64,000 nucleotides of DNA from Gemmatimonadota bacterium (lineage in GTDB: Bacteria; Gemmatimonadota; Gemmatimonadetes; Longimicrobiales; Gaopeijiaceae): contig JAJCZZ010000008.1 in the NCBI GenBank assembly GCA_029262115.1, positions 1 to 64,000 on the forward strand, written 5' to 3'. The notes below the pieces were generated by a model. That model was not told the origin of the DNA. It was given only the letters and a program-made list of their open reading frames with translations, and did no database searches. Below are positions 34,471-44,124 of the stretch, piece after piece; positions within the stretch are counted from its first letter, which is position 1, and every line of letters begins with the position of its first letter. A program made the position numbers and the translations under genes.

Positions 34471-36244
34471 ACCGGTAGGTGACGTCGCCCTTCAGGATCC
34501 ATCCATCGGGGTCGAGAACCACCCGCTCGGGTTCGCGGTCCGCGTCGACTCGGACGGTGGTAACGGCGCCGGACAGCTCGATGTCCCTGCGCACGTCCGC
34601 GCCCCGCGTGACCAGCGCGACCGTTGCCGGCATGCGAAAGCGCGGCCACGCGGCCCGCTGCGTCTGCCGGATCGTCAGCTCGACCTGACCGGCGGATCCC
34701 GACCCGGAGGGCAACCACCGGTGGCTGACCTCGAAGGTCGGGTGCCCGGGCTTCCGGATCCACTGGTCGAAGAACCAGTCGAGATCGCTCCCGTGGGCGG
34801 CCGTCATCACGGCTTGCAGATCCCCGGTCAGGGCGTTCCCGTGCGCGTACCTCCCGTAGTAGCGCCGGATGCCTTCGAAGAACGCGTCGTCACCCATGAC
34901 CCCGCGCAGCATGTGGAGGACGAGTCCCCCCTTCTGGTAGCTGTTGCGATTGAGGAGGTCGAAGAGCTGATCGTAGTCCGCGACGACCGGGCGGTCGACG
35001 TCGTCCGAGGTGATGTACGCTTGGCGCGCCAGCTCGAGGCGCTCACGGAAGTCCTCCACCCCTTCGGCATGCTCGAAGAAGAGGGCACCGAAGTAGGTCG
35101 CGAAGCCCTCGGACAGCCAGATGTGACTCCAGAGGCCTTCCGTGACCGAATCGCCGAACCACTGGTGCGCGATTTCGTGCGCGACCGTGCCTTCGCCAAG
35201 CGTGCCGGCCGAGATGCCCTGGCCGGTATAGAAGATGGCCGAACTGTTCTCCATTCCGCCGAATTGCGTTGCGGACTGCACGTTGGCCAGCTTCTCGTAG
35301 GGGAAGGGACCGATCAGGTCGGCGTAGTAGTCCACCATGTCCGCAGCGCGGGCGAAGATCCTGCGCGCCTGGGCGGTGTCCTGCGGAAAGGCCATCCACG
35401 ACACCGCGACGCACCCGTCATCGTCCTGAGAGGCCGGCGCCTTGCCACACGCGGCCCGGCCAACGGACGCGTGGTCCATACGGGCCGCGCCCACGACCAT
35501 CGTGTAGGTCGGGATCGGCTCGACCGTATCCCACACCCAGGTCTGCCGTGGGCCCGACGCGGGTCCGAGGGCCTCCCGGCTCGCCGGTCGCGGCTGCGCG
35601 GTCATGTATCCGTTCGCGATGACGTGCCAGTCTTCCGGGGCGTGGATCGTGAAGCGCACCAGCGCTTTGTCCGAGGGGTGGTCGACGGTGGGCATCCAGA
35701 AGCGGGTCCGGTTGGGCCAGTTGTCGACGAACGCCGACGGGGCGCCGTGAATGTTCGGACCGATGAACAGACCGTCGTCCGGCGTCCCATGGTAGTCGAC
35801 GCGGACCGAGACGTTGGAGCCCCCACCAATATGCGCGAGATCCACGCCCAACACGCCGTTCTCATACGTCGTGCGGGCCGGGACGCCTTCGACCCAGACG
35901 CCGTCGACCGCGAGGCCGGTGAAGTCGAGGGGGAGCCAGACGTCCGCGCCCGTGACCTGCAGCCGGATGACGGAGCGTCCTGCGAACGAGGCCGACCGAT
36001 CCGATAGGCCGAGTTCGACGTCGTAGCGCCTCACGTCGACGCCCTGCGCATACGGCCCGATCCCCGTGGGAGCCAGCCCTCGCTCGATCGGGGCCGGCTC
36101 GGGGTACGAAACGGGCGTGTCGGGCGCGTTCACGGGAGCGGTCGGGGCGGGTCCGCCGCCAGCGCCGCCGCATGCACTCAGGGCGAGCAAGATCGCGGTC
36201 CCCGACGGGGTGGATCGGAGCCATGGAGTGGTTGGCTTTCTCAT
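34469..36244 (-). CDS. M1-family aminopeptidase, lipoprotein
   Basis: 591 aa from the ATG at 36244, which leads into a signal peptide with lipobox LSAC (about residues 22-25). M1 signature: the exopeptidase motif in QFGGMENSSAIFY and zinc site HEIAHQWFGD (His356, Glu357, His360) with the third ligand Glu379 in LSEGFATYF, exactly HExxH-18-E. A catalytic Tyr is expected about 60 residues on (NSYQKGGLVLHMLRG). It probably removes N-terminal residues from peptides at the envelope surface or in the periplasm. Confidence 0.95.
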   Translation of the reverse strand: MRKPTTPWLRSTPSGTAILLALSACGGAGGGPAPTAPVNAPDTPVSYPEPAPIERGLAPTGIGPYAQGVDVRRYDVELGLSDRSASFAGRSVIRLQVTGADVWLPLDFTGLAVDGVWVEGVPARTTYENGVLGVDLAHIGGGSNVSVRVDYHGTPDDGLFIGPNIHGAPSAFVDNWPNRTRFWMPTVDHPSDKALVRFTIHAPEDWHVIANGYMTAQPRPASREALGPASGPRQTWVWDTVEPIPTYTMVVGAARMDHASVGRAACGKAPASQDDDGCVAVSWMAFPQDTAQARRIFARAADMVDYYADLIGPFPYEKLANVQSATQFGGMENSSAIFYTGQGISAGTLGEGTVAHEIAHQWFGDSVTEGLWSHIWLSEGFATYFGALFFEHAEGVEDFRERLELARQAYITSDDVDRPVVADYDQLFDLLNRNSYQKGGLVLHMLRGVMGDDAFFEGIRRYYGRYAHGNALTGDLQAVMTAAHGSDLDWFFDQWIRKPGHPTFEVSHRWLPSGSGSAGQVELTIRQTQRAAWPRFRMPATVALVTRGADVRRDIELSGAVTTVRVDADREPERVVLDPDGWILKGDVTYR

Positions 36245-36432
36245 AGGGTTCCCCGGAGGGTCTCGAAGGCTTCGACTTCGGTGAAGTTGTGGAGGCGGCC
36301 CAAGTAGCGGGCGTGGGAGTTCTGCGGCCTCCAACGTACCGACCGCGTCGATCCTTCGCGACGTGGTTGCAACCATGGTGCCCGACCCTCTGTCCAAGGC
36401 CTTGTACGACGGGAGACCAATACGGGGGGACC

Positions 36433-37260
36433 ATGAGACGATGGATCGCGGTGGCGGGAATCGGCCTGTTGGCTACGGCTGGGTCGGGGGTGCATGGGGC
36501 GGCGCAGGCGGATTGGACGCGGGGAGGGGAAGGGTGGTGCGATGAGCAGTGGGCGTCGTCGGACCGCGACCGGTTCTGCGAGGTCCGCACCGCGTCGGTC
36601 GAAGCCCCCGCTCGAATCGAAGTGGATGGCGGGATGAATGGCGGCGTCTCGGTCGTGGGATGGGACCGCAGCACCGTTGGGGTGGAAGCCCGCGTGTGGG
36701 CCAACGCCGGCTCCGAGTCACGCGCGGAGGAGCTCGTCGGACAGGTGCGGATCAGCGTCGTCGGGGGCCGGATTTCCGCGGACGGTCCACAGACCGGCCG
36801 GCGGGAGAACTGGGGCGTCAGCTACTACGTCCAGGTGCCGCGGTCCATGGATCTGGACCTGCGGACGCACAATGGCGGAATCTCGGTCGAAGAGGTTTCG
36901 GGGGATATCCGTTTCGACGCGGTGAACGGAGGTGTAGACCTCGCCTCGGTGGGCGGTGACGTCCGTGGCGAGACGACCAACGGCGGCCTGCGGATCGAGC
37001 TGGACGGCGACCGATGGGCCGGAGCCGGGCTGGATGTGGAAACCACGAACGGTGGGGTGAGGTTGATGGTCCCGGAAGGATATTCCGCGGATTTGATTAC
37101 GGGAACCGTCAACGGAGGCTTCGACATCGACTTCCCGATCACGGTGCAAGGCCGGATCGGGCGGCGCCTCGAAACCACTCTGGGGGCGGGCGGACCGACG
37201 ATCCGGGCCACAACGACGAACGGCGGTGTGAAGATCGAGCGGCGAAGCGTGCTGCGATAG
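36433..37260 (+). CDS. Exported DUF4097-type beta-helix protein
   Basis: 275 aa from the ATG at 36433, preceded by GGGGGGA. Signal peptide MRRWIAVAGIGLLATAGSGV. The body is a repeated beta arch with the recurrent NGG turn typical of DUF4097 (MNGGVSV, HNGGISV, VNGGVDL, TNGGLRI, TNGGVRL, VNGGFDI, TNGGVKI). Such right-handed beta solenoids occur as putative adhesins or envelope-stress-linked proteins. Two Cys near the N-terminus could pair. Divergent from the M1 peptidase. Confidence 0.85.
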   Translation: MRRWIAVAGIGLLATAGSGVHGAAQADWTRGGEGWCDEQWASSDRDRFCEVRTASVEAPARIEVDGGMNGGVSVVGWDRSTVGVEARVWANAGSESRAEELVGQVRISVVGGRISADGPQTGRRENWGVSYYVQVPRSMDLDLRTHNGGISVEEVSGDIRFDAVNGGVDLASVGGDVRGETTNGGLRIELDGDRWAGAGLDVETTNGGVRLMVPEGYSADLITGTVNGGFDIDFPITVQGRIGRRLETTLGAGGPTIRATTTNGGVKIERRSVLR

Positions 37261-37302
37261 GGATGGGTGGTGGGGTGGTGACGCGCCCGATTATGGCGCG
37301 GG

Positions 37303-37328
37303 GGGCGGGCTCGGCAACGGGCCCGCCC
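37303..37328. terminator. Bidirectional terminator between convergent genes
   Basis: GGGCGGGCTCG (37303-37313), loop GCAA, CGGGCCCGCCC (37318-37328) form an 11-bp stem with one G-T wobble and a GNRA-type tetraloop. It lies in the 76-base gap between the stops of the DUF4097 gene and the MFS gene. Confidence 0.7.
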
Positions 37329-37336
37329 TCCGCTGT

Positions 37337-38599
37337 TCAGGCCGCAGGGGCGCCGACCGGGTCGGTCTCGACAAGGACATCTGGTGTCCTCGGGGCGGCG
37401 GGTCCGCCCCCGTCGACCTTCGGTTCCGGAATCAGGAACCATACGATGAGGCCCATGGCCAGAACGGACGCGGCGCCAAAGATCGCGTTCGACAAGTAGC
37501 CCACGCGGGCGAACAAGAGGCCGGCCACCGCAGCTCCCGCGGCGAATCCCACCTGGCCGAGCGCCACTGTCAGGCTCATGAGGGAGCCACGGCGCTCGTC
37601 CGTCACGAGCGCGGTCAGCAGAGCTGAGAAGGGGCTGATGCGCATGGCCACCAGCACCATCGTGAGGAAGAACATCGGGTAGGCGACCCAGAGGCTCGTC
37701 ACGAGCAACGGCGTGGCGACCATCACGATGGAGAGCCCGACGCACGCCAGCAGGATGATGGCCTTTCGTCCGATCCGGTCGGACAGCTTTCCGGCCTGCG
37801 GGCCGGTGACGACGTTCGCGATACCACCGACCAGGAACATGAGCGCGATCTGATCGCCGGTGGCGCCGAGGCTGCGCTCCAGCCAGGTCGGCAGGTAGAC
37901 GACGAACAGCGAGACGCCGAGGAACATCATGAAGAAGGCCGACGCCGCCCACGCGACTTCGGGTCGCCCCAGCATGGCTCGATAGTCCGCCGCGGCCTTC
38001 CGGACCGTCAGCGGCCCCTTGGTCCGCTGGACGTCGGGCTGCGGCACGCCGAACCAGAGCATGAAGACGGTCACCGTCATGGTGGCGGCGAAGAGGTAGA
38101 ACGGAGACCGGAAACCCCACCGTTCGGCCATGAAGATCCCCATCGGAATTCCGATGATCTGGCCGAAGGCGGCGCCGCTCATAACCCACCCGGTGGCCCA
38201 ACCCCGCCGATTGTAGGGGAAGTAGTCACCGATGTAGGAGACGGCCGCGCCGCTGAGCACGCCGCCCGCGATGCCGGCGGCCACTCGAACCGCCAGGAAC
38301 GAAGCGTACCCCGTCACGAAGCCGTGAAGGGTCAACGCCACCGTCATGAGGACGGTGCCCAGCAGGAGAATCCGCCGCCGACCGATCTTGTCCGAGATGG
38401 GACCCGCGATGATCGCGAAGAAGCCTACCATGAGCGAGTAGGCGGAGATCAAGGTGCCGAGAACCGAGTCCGCGATTCCGAGTTCCTCGCCGATCCGCGG
38501 AAGGATCGGGGAGATGATCATGATCTGGCTGGCCGAACTGAAGACGAGCAGCCAGAGCGTCAGGAGAACGACGAACGACGTTCGGTCGTTCGGCTTCAA
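37337..38599 (-). CDS. MFS transporter
   Basis: 420 aa from the TTG at 38599, overlapping the SDR stop (TTGA). Twelve hydrophobic helices are apparent. The MFS loop 2-3 motif is GPISDKIGRRRILLLGT near 65 and its second-half counterpart is GKLSDRIGRKAIIL near 255. The C-terminal tail is Pro/Gly-rich. Substrate unknown; the drug or sugar-phosphate branches cannot be separated by eye. Coupled to the short-chain dehydrogenase upstream. Confidence 0.88.
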   Translation of the reverse strand: MKPNDRTSFVVLLTLWLLVFSSASQIMIISPILPRIGEELGIADSVLGTLISAYSLMVGFFAIIAGPISDKIGRRRILLLGTVLMTVALTLHGFVTGYASFLAVRVAAGIAGGVLSGAAVSYIGDYFPYNRRGWATGWVMSGAAFGQIIGIPMGIFMAERWGFRSPFYLFAATMTVTVFMLWFGVPQPDVQRTKGPLTVRKAAADYRAMLGRPEVAWAASAFFMMFLGVSLFVVYLPTWLERSLGATGDQIALMFLVGGIANVVTGPQAGKLSDRIGRKAIILLACVGLSIVMVATPLLVTSLWVAYPMFFLTMVLVAMRISPFSALLTALVTDERRGSLMSLTVALGQVGFAAGAAVAGLLFARVGYLSNAIFGAASVLAMGLIVWFLIPEPKVDGGGPAAPRTPDVLVETDPVGAPAA

Positions 38600-39372
38600 C
38601 CGCCGGCCCGGTGCAGGAGCATGGCGTGGCGCTGGTCGGTGGGCATGAGCACGAGGTTGATGACGTCGACGTGGGGGGGCGTGTTGGCCACGTAGAGAAC
38701 GGCGTCGGCCACGTCCGCCCCGGTCAGGGGCGTCGTGTCGGAGTAGACCGACTCCGCCCTCTCGGTATCCCCATGGAACCGCACTTCGCTGAACTCCGTC
38801 TCGGTGAGCCCGGGATCCACACTGGACACGCGTACCTGCGTATGGAGAAGGTCCATGTTCATGCCCTCGTTGAGCGCCCAGACGGCGAACTTCGTCGCGT
38901 TGTACACAGCGCCCTTGGGATACACCCAACGTCCCGCGATCGACCCGATGTTGATGACGTGGCCCCGGTTCCGTTCGACCATGTGGGGGACGACCGCGCG
39001 GGTCATGTACAGCAGGCCTTTGACGTTCGTGTCGATCATCTCGTCCCAGTCGTCGGGGTCGCCCTCATGGAGGGTAGCCAGTCCGCGCGCCTTACCGGCG
39101 TTGTTGACCAGAACGTCGACGGGGAAGCCGCCTTCCCCGAGCGACTGGACGTAGCCCTCCACGGCTGCGCGATCCGTCACGTCGAGTCCGTCCGCACGGA
39201 CCTCCACCCCGTGGGCCTCGGAAAGTTCGGCCGCGAGCGACTCCACCCGCTCCACACGACGGGCGGAGATGGCCAGGTGCGCGCCCTGAGCGGCAAAGGC
39301 CCGGGCGCACTCCATTCCGATGCCGGCGGAGGCTCCGGTGATGACGACTCGAGCACCGAACAGTCGATTCAT
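38596..39372 (-). CDS. Short-chain dehydrogenase/reductase
   Basis: 258 aa from the ATG at 39372. Cofactor loop TGASAGIGMECARAF near 9, an Arg pair ISARRVERV that suggests NADP(H), NNAG, the catalytic Ser in IGSIAGR and YNATK with Tyr and Lys near 150. Length and the VDPGLTETEF segment fit the YdfG-type 3-hydroxy acid dehydrogenase group. The stop overlaps the MFS TTG, so the two may act on a related compound. Confidence 0.9.
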   Translation of the reverse strand: MNRLFGARVVITGASAGIGMECARAFAAQGAHLAISARRVERVESLAAELSEAHGVEVRADGLDVTDRAAVEGYVQSLGEGGFPVDVLVNNAGKARGLATLHEGDPDDWDEMIDTNVKGLLYMTRAVVPHMVERNRGHVINIGSIAGRWVYPKGAVYNATKFAVWALNEGMNMDLLHTQVRVSSVDPGLTETEFSEVRFHGDTERAESVYSDTTPLTGADVADAVLYVANTPPHVDVINLVLMPTDQRHAMLLHRAGG

Positions 39373-39583
39373 GAGAGGCCGCGTTGTGGGGAGAACGTGG
39401 AGCGCGTGCAGCATCGCCAGAGGGGAGGGGGCACGCAACCGTCGAGTGCGGTGCGCCGTTCCGCGGCCTGGCGAGAGCATCCACGACCACCTACCGTCTC
39501 CGCTGAAACGGCGCCCACGACGAACGCCGGACGCCTCCCTACCGAGGGTCTTCTGACGCTCCCTCTCCTCCAGGCCCTTCCCG

Positions 39584-40807
39584 ATGGATCGTAAACAGGT
39601 CGGCGCCTGGGCGCTCTTCGACTTCGCCAACTCGGTGTATCCGGCCGTCATCCAGACGGCTGTGTTCTCCGTGTACTACACGTCGGTCATCGTTGGGAAC
39701 GAGACCGGGCAGGGGACGTGGTGGTGGGGTCGGGCCGTTTCCATCTCGGTCCTGATCGTGGCTGTGTCGGCGCCGCTCCTGGGGGCCATCGCGGATCGGA
39801 GCGGGGTTCGCAAGAAGTTCATGCTGGCGTTCACCGCCATGTGCCTCGTCGGCCTCAGCCTGTTCACGCTGCTCGAACCGGGCATGGCCCTGGCGGGCAT
39901 GCTCTTCTACATCGTCGCCAATGTCGGGTTCGAGGGCGCCCTGGTCTTCTACAACGCGTATCTCCCTGACCTCGTGCCGCGTGACAAGCAGGGATGGGTG
40001 TCGGGACTCGGCTTCGGAATCGGGTATCTGGGATCGGTGGTGGGGTTGCTCATGGCCCTCGTGTTCGTCCCGGACCGGATGGATCTCGTCTGGCTGAGCA
40101 CCGCCGCCTTCTTCGCCCTGTTCTCGATTCCCACCTTCTTGTTTCTCCCGGCCGATCGCGCCACGGGGGTGACCCTCGGGTCGGCGGCGGCCTGGGGCGT
40201 ATCGAACTTCCGGACCATCGTCGGTGAGGTTCTGGCCGAACGTGAGCTCACGCGCTTCCTGCTCGCGTTCTTCTTCTATATCGACGGTATCCTCACCGTC
40301 ATCGTCATGGCGGGGCCCTTCGCGGAGGCCGAGTTCGGCTTCGGGCCGCGGGAAGCCATTCAGCTCTTCCTGGTCGTCCAGTTCAGCGCCCTGGCGGGCG
40401 CATTCGCTTTGGCGAAGCCGACCGACCGTTTCGGTCCGAAGCGGGTCCTGACCGCGACCATATCCCTGTGGATCGTGCTGGCCTTCGCGGTCGCCCTCGT
40501 GCGGAGCCCTGCGGTCTTCTTCGGGCTGGCAGTCGTCGCGGGCTTCGGTCTCGGATCGACGCAGGCGGCCAGTCGGGCCCTCATGGCGTCTCTGGTGCCC
40601 GATGGCAAAGAGGCCGAGATGTTCGGCTTCTACGCATTCTGCGGGAAGTCGAGCTCCATCATAGGCCCGGCGCTGTTCGGCCTGATCGCGGCCGCCACGG
40701 GGGGCGATCAGCGGATGAGCGCGGCTGCCCTGGGCCTGCTCATGCTGATCGGTCTCGTCCTGCTGCAACGCGTCTCAGGCCCGAAAAGCACGGCCGAGCA
40801 GGCGTAG
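39584..40807 (+). CDS. UMF1 (Atg22-like) family MFS transporter
   Basis: 407 aa, about twelve transmembrane segments. The start QVGAWALFDFANSVYPAVI and FYNAYLPDLVPRD are typical of the UMF1/Atg22 group, which in yeast exports amino acids from the vacuole; bacterial members are uncharacterised. ADRSGVRKKFML is the loop motif. Divergent from the SDR gene, 211 bases apart, and convergent with the antiporter. Confidence 0.88.
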   Translation: MDRKQVGAWALFDFANSVYPAVIQTAVFSVYYTSVIVGNETGQGTWWWGRAVSISVLIVAVSAPLLGAIADRSGVRKKFMLAFTAMCLVGLSLFTLLEPGMALAGMLFYIVANVGFEGALVFYNAYLPDLVPRDKQGWVSGLGFGIGYLGSVVGLLMALVFVPDRMDLVWLSTAAFFALFSIPTFLFLPADRATGVTLGSAAAWGVSNFRTIVGEVLAERELTRFLLAFFFYIDGILTVIVMAGPFAEAEFGFGPREAIQLFLVVQFSALAGAFALAKPTDRFGPKRVLTATISLWIVLAFAVALVRSPAVFFGLAVVAGFGLGSTQAASRALMASLVPDGKEAEMFGFYAFCGKSSSIIGPALFGLIAAATGGDQRMSAAALGLLMLIGLVLLQRVSGPKSTAEQA

Positions 40808-40850
40808 GGAGCCTCACCGGTTCGAAGGGTCTTCCGAGGATCTCCCGTCC

Positions 40851-41921
40851 TCACGCAGCCGGGTCTGACCGCCTCTTCGCGCTCCATTCCCGTCCGGCCG
40901 ACAGGACGAGTGTAGTCAGGGTCAGAGGTCCTGCAAAGTACAGAATGGCCGAGCGGATCGCGTGCTCGGCCGCGTGATTCGACAGGTGGAAGAACAGGTA
41001 GGTCACGTACGCCACGTAGAAGAGGACGAACACGGCGCCCTCCGCTCGGGACACGGACCAGCCCGTGAAGAAGATCGGGAGGCACGCGAGCGTTGCGCCG
41101 ATCATGATCGGGAGGTCGAAGGTCATCACGCCCGACGGTACGGGAATCCCGTCCGGGGCGAGTACGCCGGCGAGCCCGAGGACGAAGAATACGTTGAAGA
41201 CGTTGCTCCCGATGACGTTGCCCACGGCCAACTCGCGCTGGCCACGGCGAAGTGCCGCGAGCGATGTCGCGAGTTCCGGAAGCGACGTGCCGGCGGCTAC
41301 GACCGTGAGGCCTATGACCAGTTGGGTGGCTCCCAACGCGGTCGCGATCGCGGTCGCGCCGCTGACCAGGAGGCGGGCGCCAACGACCAGAAGGGCCGCC
41401 CCGGCCGCCACGAGGACGAGGTTCCGAAGCGTGCCGCCCTTTCCACCGACGGGGTCATGGCCCCATCGGGCGCCGGGGCGCTTCACGAGCACGAACAGCA
41501 CTCCGGCGTACAGGCCGCCGAGCGCAGCCAGAGCGAATCCGTCCGCCATTCCAATCAGTTGGTCGTAGGCGACGATCGGGACGAGGGCCGAGGCCGCGAT
41601 CATGACCGGAACGTCGAATCGAATCAGTTGGCGATCGACGACCAGCGGTCGGACCAGGGCCGCGACGCCGAGCACGATCAGGACGTTGAAGATGTTCGAC
41701 CCGATCACATTGCCGAGCGCGACCGAGCCCTGGCCCGCGACGGCCGCGTTCGCGGAGACGGCGACCTCCGGCAGGCTGGTGCCGAGGGCTACGACGGTGA
41801 GTCCGATCACCAGCGGGGAGATGCCGAGGCGCAGCGCGAGGGTCGTGGCCCCCCGCACCAGAAGATCCGCACCGAATGTGAGAAGTGCCACGCCGACCGC
41901 GACCGACATGATGGCTAGCAT
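40851..41921 (-). CDS. Calcium/sodium antiporter (YrbG-like, CaCA superfamily)
   Basis: 356 aa from the ATG at 41921; a TTG at 41927 adds two residues. Two alpha repeats carry the ion-binding signature: GLTVVALGTSLPEVAVS with GNVIGSNIFNVLIVLG near 43-80 and GLTVVAAGTSLPELATS with GNVIGSNVFNVFFVLG near 210-250. Ten or so helices. It exchanges cations across the inner membrane. Nine bases after the M20 stop, so probably cotranscribed. Confidence 0.93.
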   Translation of the reverse strand: MLAIMSVAVGVALLTFGADLLVRGATTLALRLGISPLVIGLTVVALGTSLPEVAVSANAAVAGQGSVALGNVIGSNIFNVLIVLGVAALVRPLVVDRQLIRFDVPVMIAASALVPIVAYDQLIGMADGFALAALGGLYAGVLFVLVKRPGARWGHDPVGGKGGTLRNLVLVAAGAALLVVGARLLVSGATAIATALGATQLVIGLTVVAAGTSLPELATSLAALRRGQRELAVGNVIGSNVFNVFFVLGLAGVLAPDGIPVPSGVMTFDLPIMIGATLACLPIFFTGWSVSRAEGAVFVLFYVAYVTYLFFHLSNHAAEHAIRSAILYFAGPLTLTTLVLSAGREWSAKRRSDPAA

Positions 41922-41930
41922 AAGCAACAG

Positions 41931-43298
41931 TCAGTCGCCCCCGGGTGGCGATCGGTCGAGCGTGAGCAGGGTCTGGAGCAAGACGTTCGCACCGTTTTCG
42001 ATGTCGGAGGGTTCGGTGAACTCTTCCGGAGCATGACTCACGCCGTCGCGGCTGGGCACGAAGATCATCCCGACCGGCCCGAAGACGGCAATCGACTGGG
42101 CGTCGTGCCCTGCCCCCGACGGCATCCGCCGGTTCGACAGCCCCAACTCCGTGGCGGCCATCTCGACCACGTCACGGATGTGGGGATGGGTAGGGGCGGC
42201 GCCGCTCGTGTAGAAGCGTTCGAAAGAGAGCGTAGTGCGAGTCTCCTGTCCGATTGCCTCCGCCCGTCGAGCGATGGCCGCAAAGACCGTATCGATCCCC
42301 TCCATCGACAGGTCGCGGATCTCCAGGCTGAGGGTGGCCCTGCCCGGAATGACGTTCGGCGCGCCGGGCTCCACCGCGATCCGGCCGACGGTGGCGACCT
42401 GGCGACCCGGGATGGAGCGGGCCGTGGTGTGGATGGCGTCCACGAGACGCGCGGCGGCGAGGAGCGCGTCCGAGCGCCGATCCATTGGCGTCGTGCCCGC
42501 GTGATTCGTCGTCCCCACGACGTCCACCGTCCAACGCTTGATACCCACGATTCCTTCGACGACGCCGATGTCCACGCCATCCGTGTCCAGGACGCCGCCC
42601 TGCTCCACGTGGAGTTCCAAGAAGGCCGCCACTGATCCCACGTTGCGTCGTGCCTCAGCCAGGCGAGCGGGATCACCGCCCAAGCGCCGCAAACCCTCGC
42701 CGATGGTATGACCGGACGCCGTCACGATGTCCAACTCCATGCGCTCGACCTGCCCGGCCAGCGCCCGGCTGCCCGTCTTTCCGCCCTCTTCGTTGGGGAA
42801 GATCACGAAGTCCAGGGGATGGCGGGTCTGCACCTCGTGCGCGTGCAGAGTCGCCGCCACCTCAGTGGCGCCCATCGAGCCGACCTGGCCGTCGAAGTTG
42901 CCCCCGCCCGGTACCGAGTCGATATGCGAGCCCAGCATCAACGGCGGCGCGGTCGCGTCGGTACCCGGCCGGCGCCCCCACAGATTCCCCGCGACGTCGG
43001 TCGAGGTGTCCAGACCCGCTTCGGTCCACAGGCCGCGCACCCACGCGCGAGCATCGAGATCCGCCTGGCTGAAGGCCACCCGGTCGATCCCACCGGCCGC
43101 GTTGGCCCCGAAGCGCGCGAGTTCACGCATGCGGGCTTCGAGGCGACGCCCGTCGATGCGTAGGGTCGATGTCGGGCCCGATGGCCTCGTGCCTCCCGAA
43201 ATTACTCTGGCGGACGCCGCGGGTGCGACGGCGCACCCGGAGAGGGCCGCTCCGAAGAATCCCGCGCCCGTGAGCCGGGTAAAATGTCGTCGTTGCAT
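41931..43298 (-). CDS. M20-family amidohydrolase (N-carbamoyl-amino-acid hydrolase/allantoate amidohydrolase type), exported
   Basis: 455 aa. The N-terminus has a twin-arginine motif (RRHFTRLTGAG) and a lipobox-like LSGC (19-22), so export of a folded, metallated enzyme is likely. Metal and substrate motifs: LMLGSHIDSVPGGGNFDGQVG, PNEEGGKTGSRALAGQVE, LHVEQGGVLD, TNHAGTTPMDRRSDALLAAA and GAGHDAQSIA. The family cleaves C-N bonds in carbamoyl-amino acids, allantoate or similar. An exported member is unusual because characterised ones are cytoplasmic. Confidence 0.9.
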   Translation of the reverse strand: MQRRHFTRLTGAGFFGAALSGCAVAPAASARVISGGTRPSGPTSTLRIDGRRLEARMRELARFGANAAGGIDRVAFSQADLDARAWVRGLWTEAGLDTSTDVAGNLWGRRPGTDATAPPLMLGSHIDSVPGGGNFDGQVGSMGATEVAATLHAHEVQTRHPLDFVIFPNEEGGKTGSRALAGQVERMELDIVTASGHTIGEGLRRLGGDPARLAEARRNVGSVAAFLELHVEQGGVLDTDGVDIGVVEGIVGIKRWTVDVVGTTNHAGTTPMDRRSDALLAAARLVDAIHTTARSIPGRQVATVGRIAVEPGAPNVIPGRATLSLEIRDLSMEGIDTVFAAIARRAEAIGQETRTTLSFERFYTSGAAPTHPHIRDVVEMAATELGLSNRRMPSGAGHDAQSIAVFGPVGMIFVPSRDGVSHAPEEFTEPSDIENGANVLLQTLLTLDRSPPGGD

Positions 43299-43359
43299 GC
43301 CCTAGATTCGCCCTACTTTCGAGGGAAAGCCAGTCATCCGCCGCCTCATTCTGGCAGTT

Positions 43360-44076
43360 GTGCTTCTCGTGCTCGTTGCGCCCGTGCTCCTTTTGCTGTC
43401 GCAGCCGTCTCCCTGGGTGCTGCGCTGGGCGCGACCCGGCTCGACCTCGTTCATGCTGTATCGGAAACGCGAGGCACGCCGCGCCGGCGAGGCCCTCGAA
43501 GTCGAGCACACGTGGGTGCCGCTCGAAGCCGTGGCACCCGCGCTGGTCCGGGCGGTCCTGGTTGCGGAAGACGATCGTTTCCGGACCCATCGGGGGGTCG
43601 ACTGGAAGGCGATGGGAGAGGAGGTACGGTACCGGGGTGACAACTCGTTCTCGTGGTCCGACGCCGTCGATCGCACGGCGCTGATGGCCGCCATACGGTA
43701 CGGGATCGAGAACCGCGACAAGATCCGGGGCCGCAGTACGATCACCCAGCAGTTGGCTCGCAACCTCTTCTTCACGCCCGAGCGGAGCCTCGTCCGCAAA
43801 GCGATGGAGTTGCCCGCGGCGTGGCAGTTGGAGTTCTGGCTGTCGAAGGACCGGATCCTGGAGATCTATTTGAACAGTGCGGAGCTCGGGACGGGCGTCT
43901 TCGGAGTCGAGGCTGCGGCTCAGCACTATTTCGGTGTTTCAGCCGCGAAGCTAACCAGGGTCCAAGCGGCTTCACTCGCTGCGACGCTGCCCCATCCGAG
44001 GACGTCGAATCCCGGGTACCGGCCAGCCAGGATGGAGGCCCGACGGGCACAGATCCTCGGGAGGATGGGCCGATGA
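43360..44076 (+). CDS. mtgA: Monofunctional peptidoglycan transglycosylase
   Basis: 238 aa from the GTG at 43360. Family 51 motifs: VAEDDRFRTHRGVDW with the catalytic Glu, RGRSTITQQLARNLFFTPER, KDRILEIYLNSAELGTGVFG and AAQHYFG. An N-terminal hydrophobic anchor is present. The frame stays open back to 43306 and encodes KPVIRRLILAV before the GTG, which would make a better anchor start, but no canonical start codon exists there; GAGGG at 43321-43325 could serve an ATC at 43336. It polymerises lipid II glycan strands without cross-linking. Confidence 0.92.
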   Translation: MLLVLVAPVLLLLSQPSPWVLRWARPGSTSFMLYRKREARRAGEALEVEHTWVPLEAVAPALVRAVLVAEDDRFRTHRGVDWKAMGEEVRYRGDNSFSWSDAVDRTALMAAIRYGIENRDKIRGRSTITQQLARNLFFTPERSLVRKAMELPAAWQLEFWLSKDRILEIYLNSAELGTGVFGVEAAAQHYFGVSAAKLTRVQAASLAATLPHPRTSNPGYRPARMEARRAQILGRMGR

Positions 44077-44124
44077 AGACGACCGGTGGTCGTCGACGTT
44101 CCAAGAGCCCAGCTTAAAAGCTCC

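Noticed and set aside
39539-40768. Open frame antisense to the UMF1 transporter
   Set aside because: Extremely charged product typical of the reverse complement of membrane protein genes.
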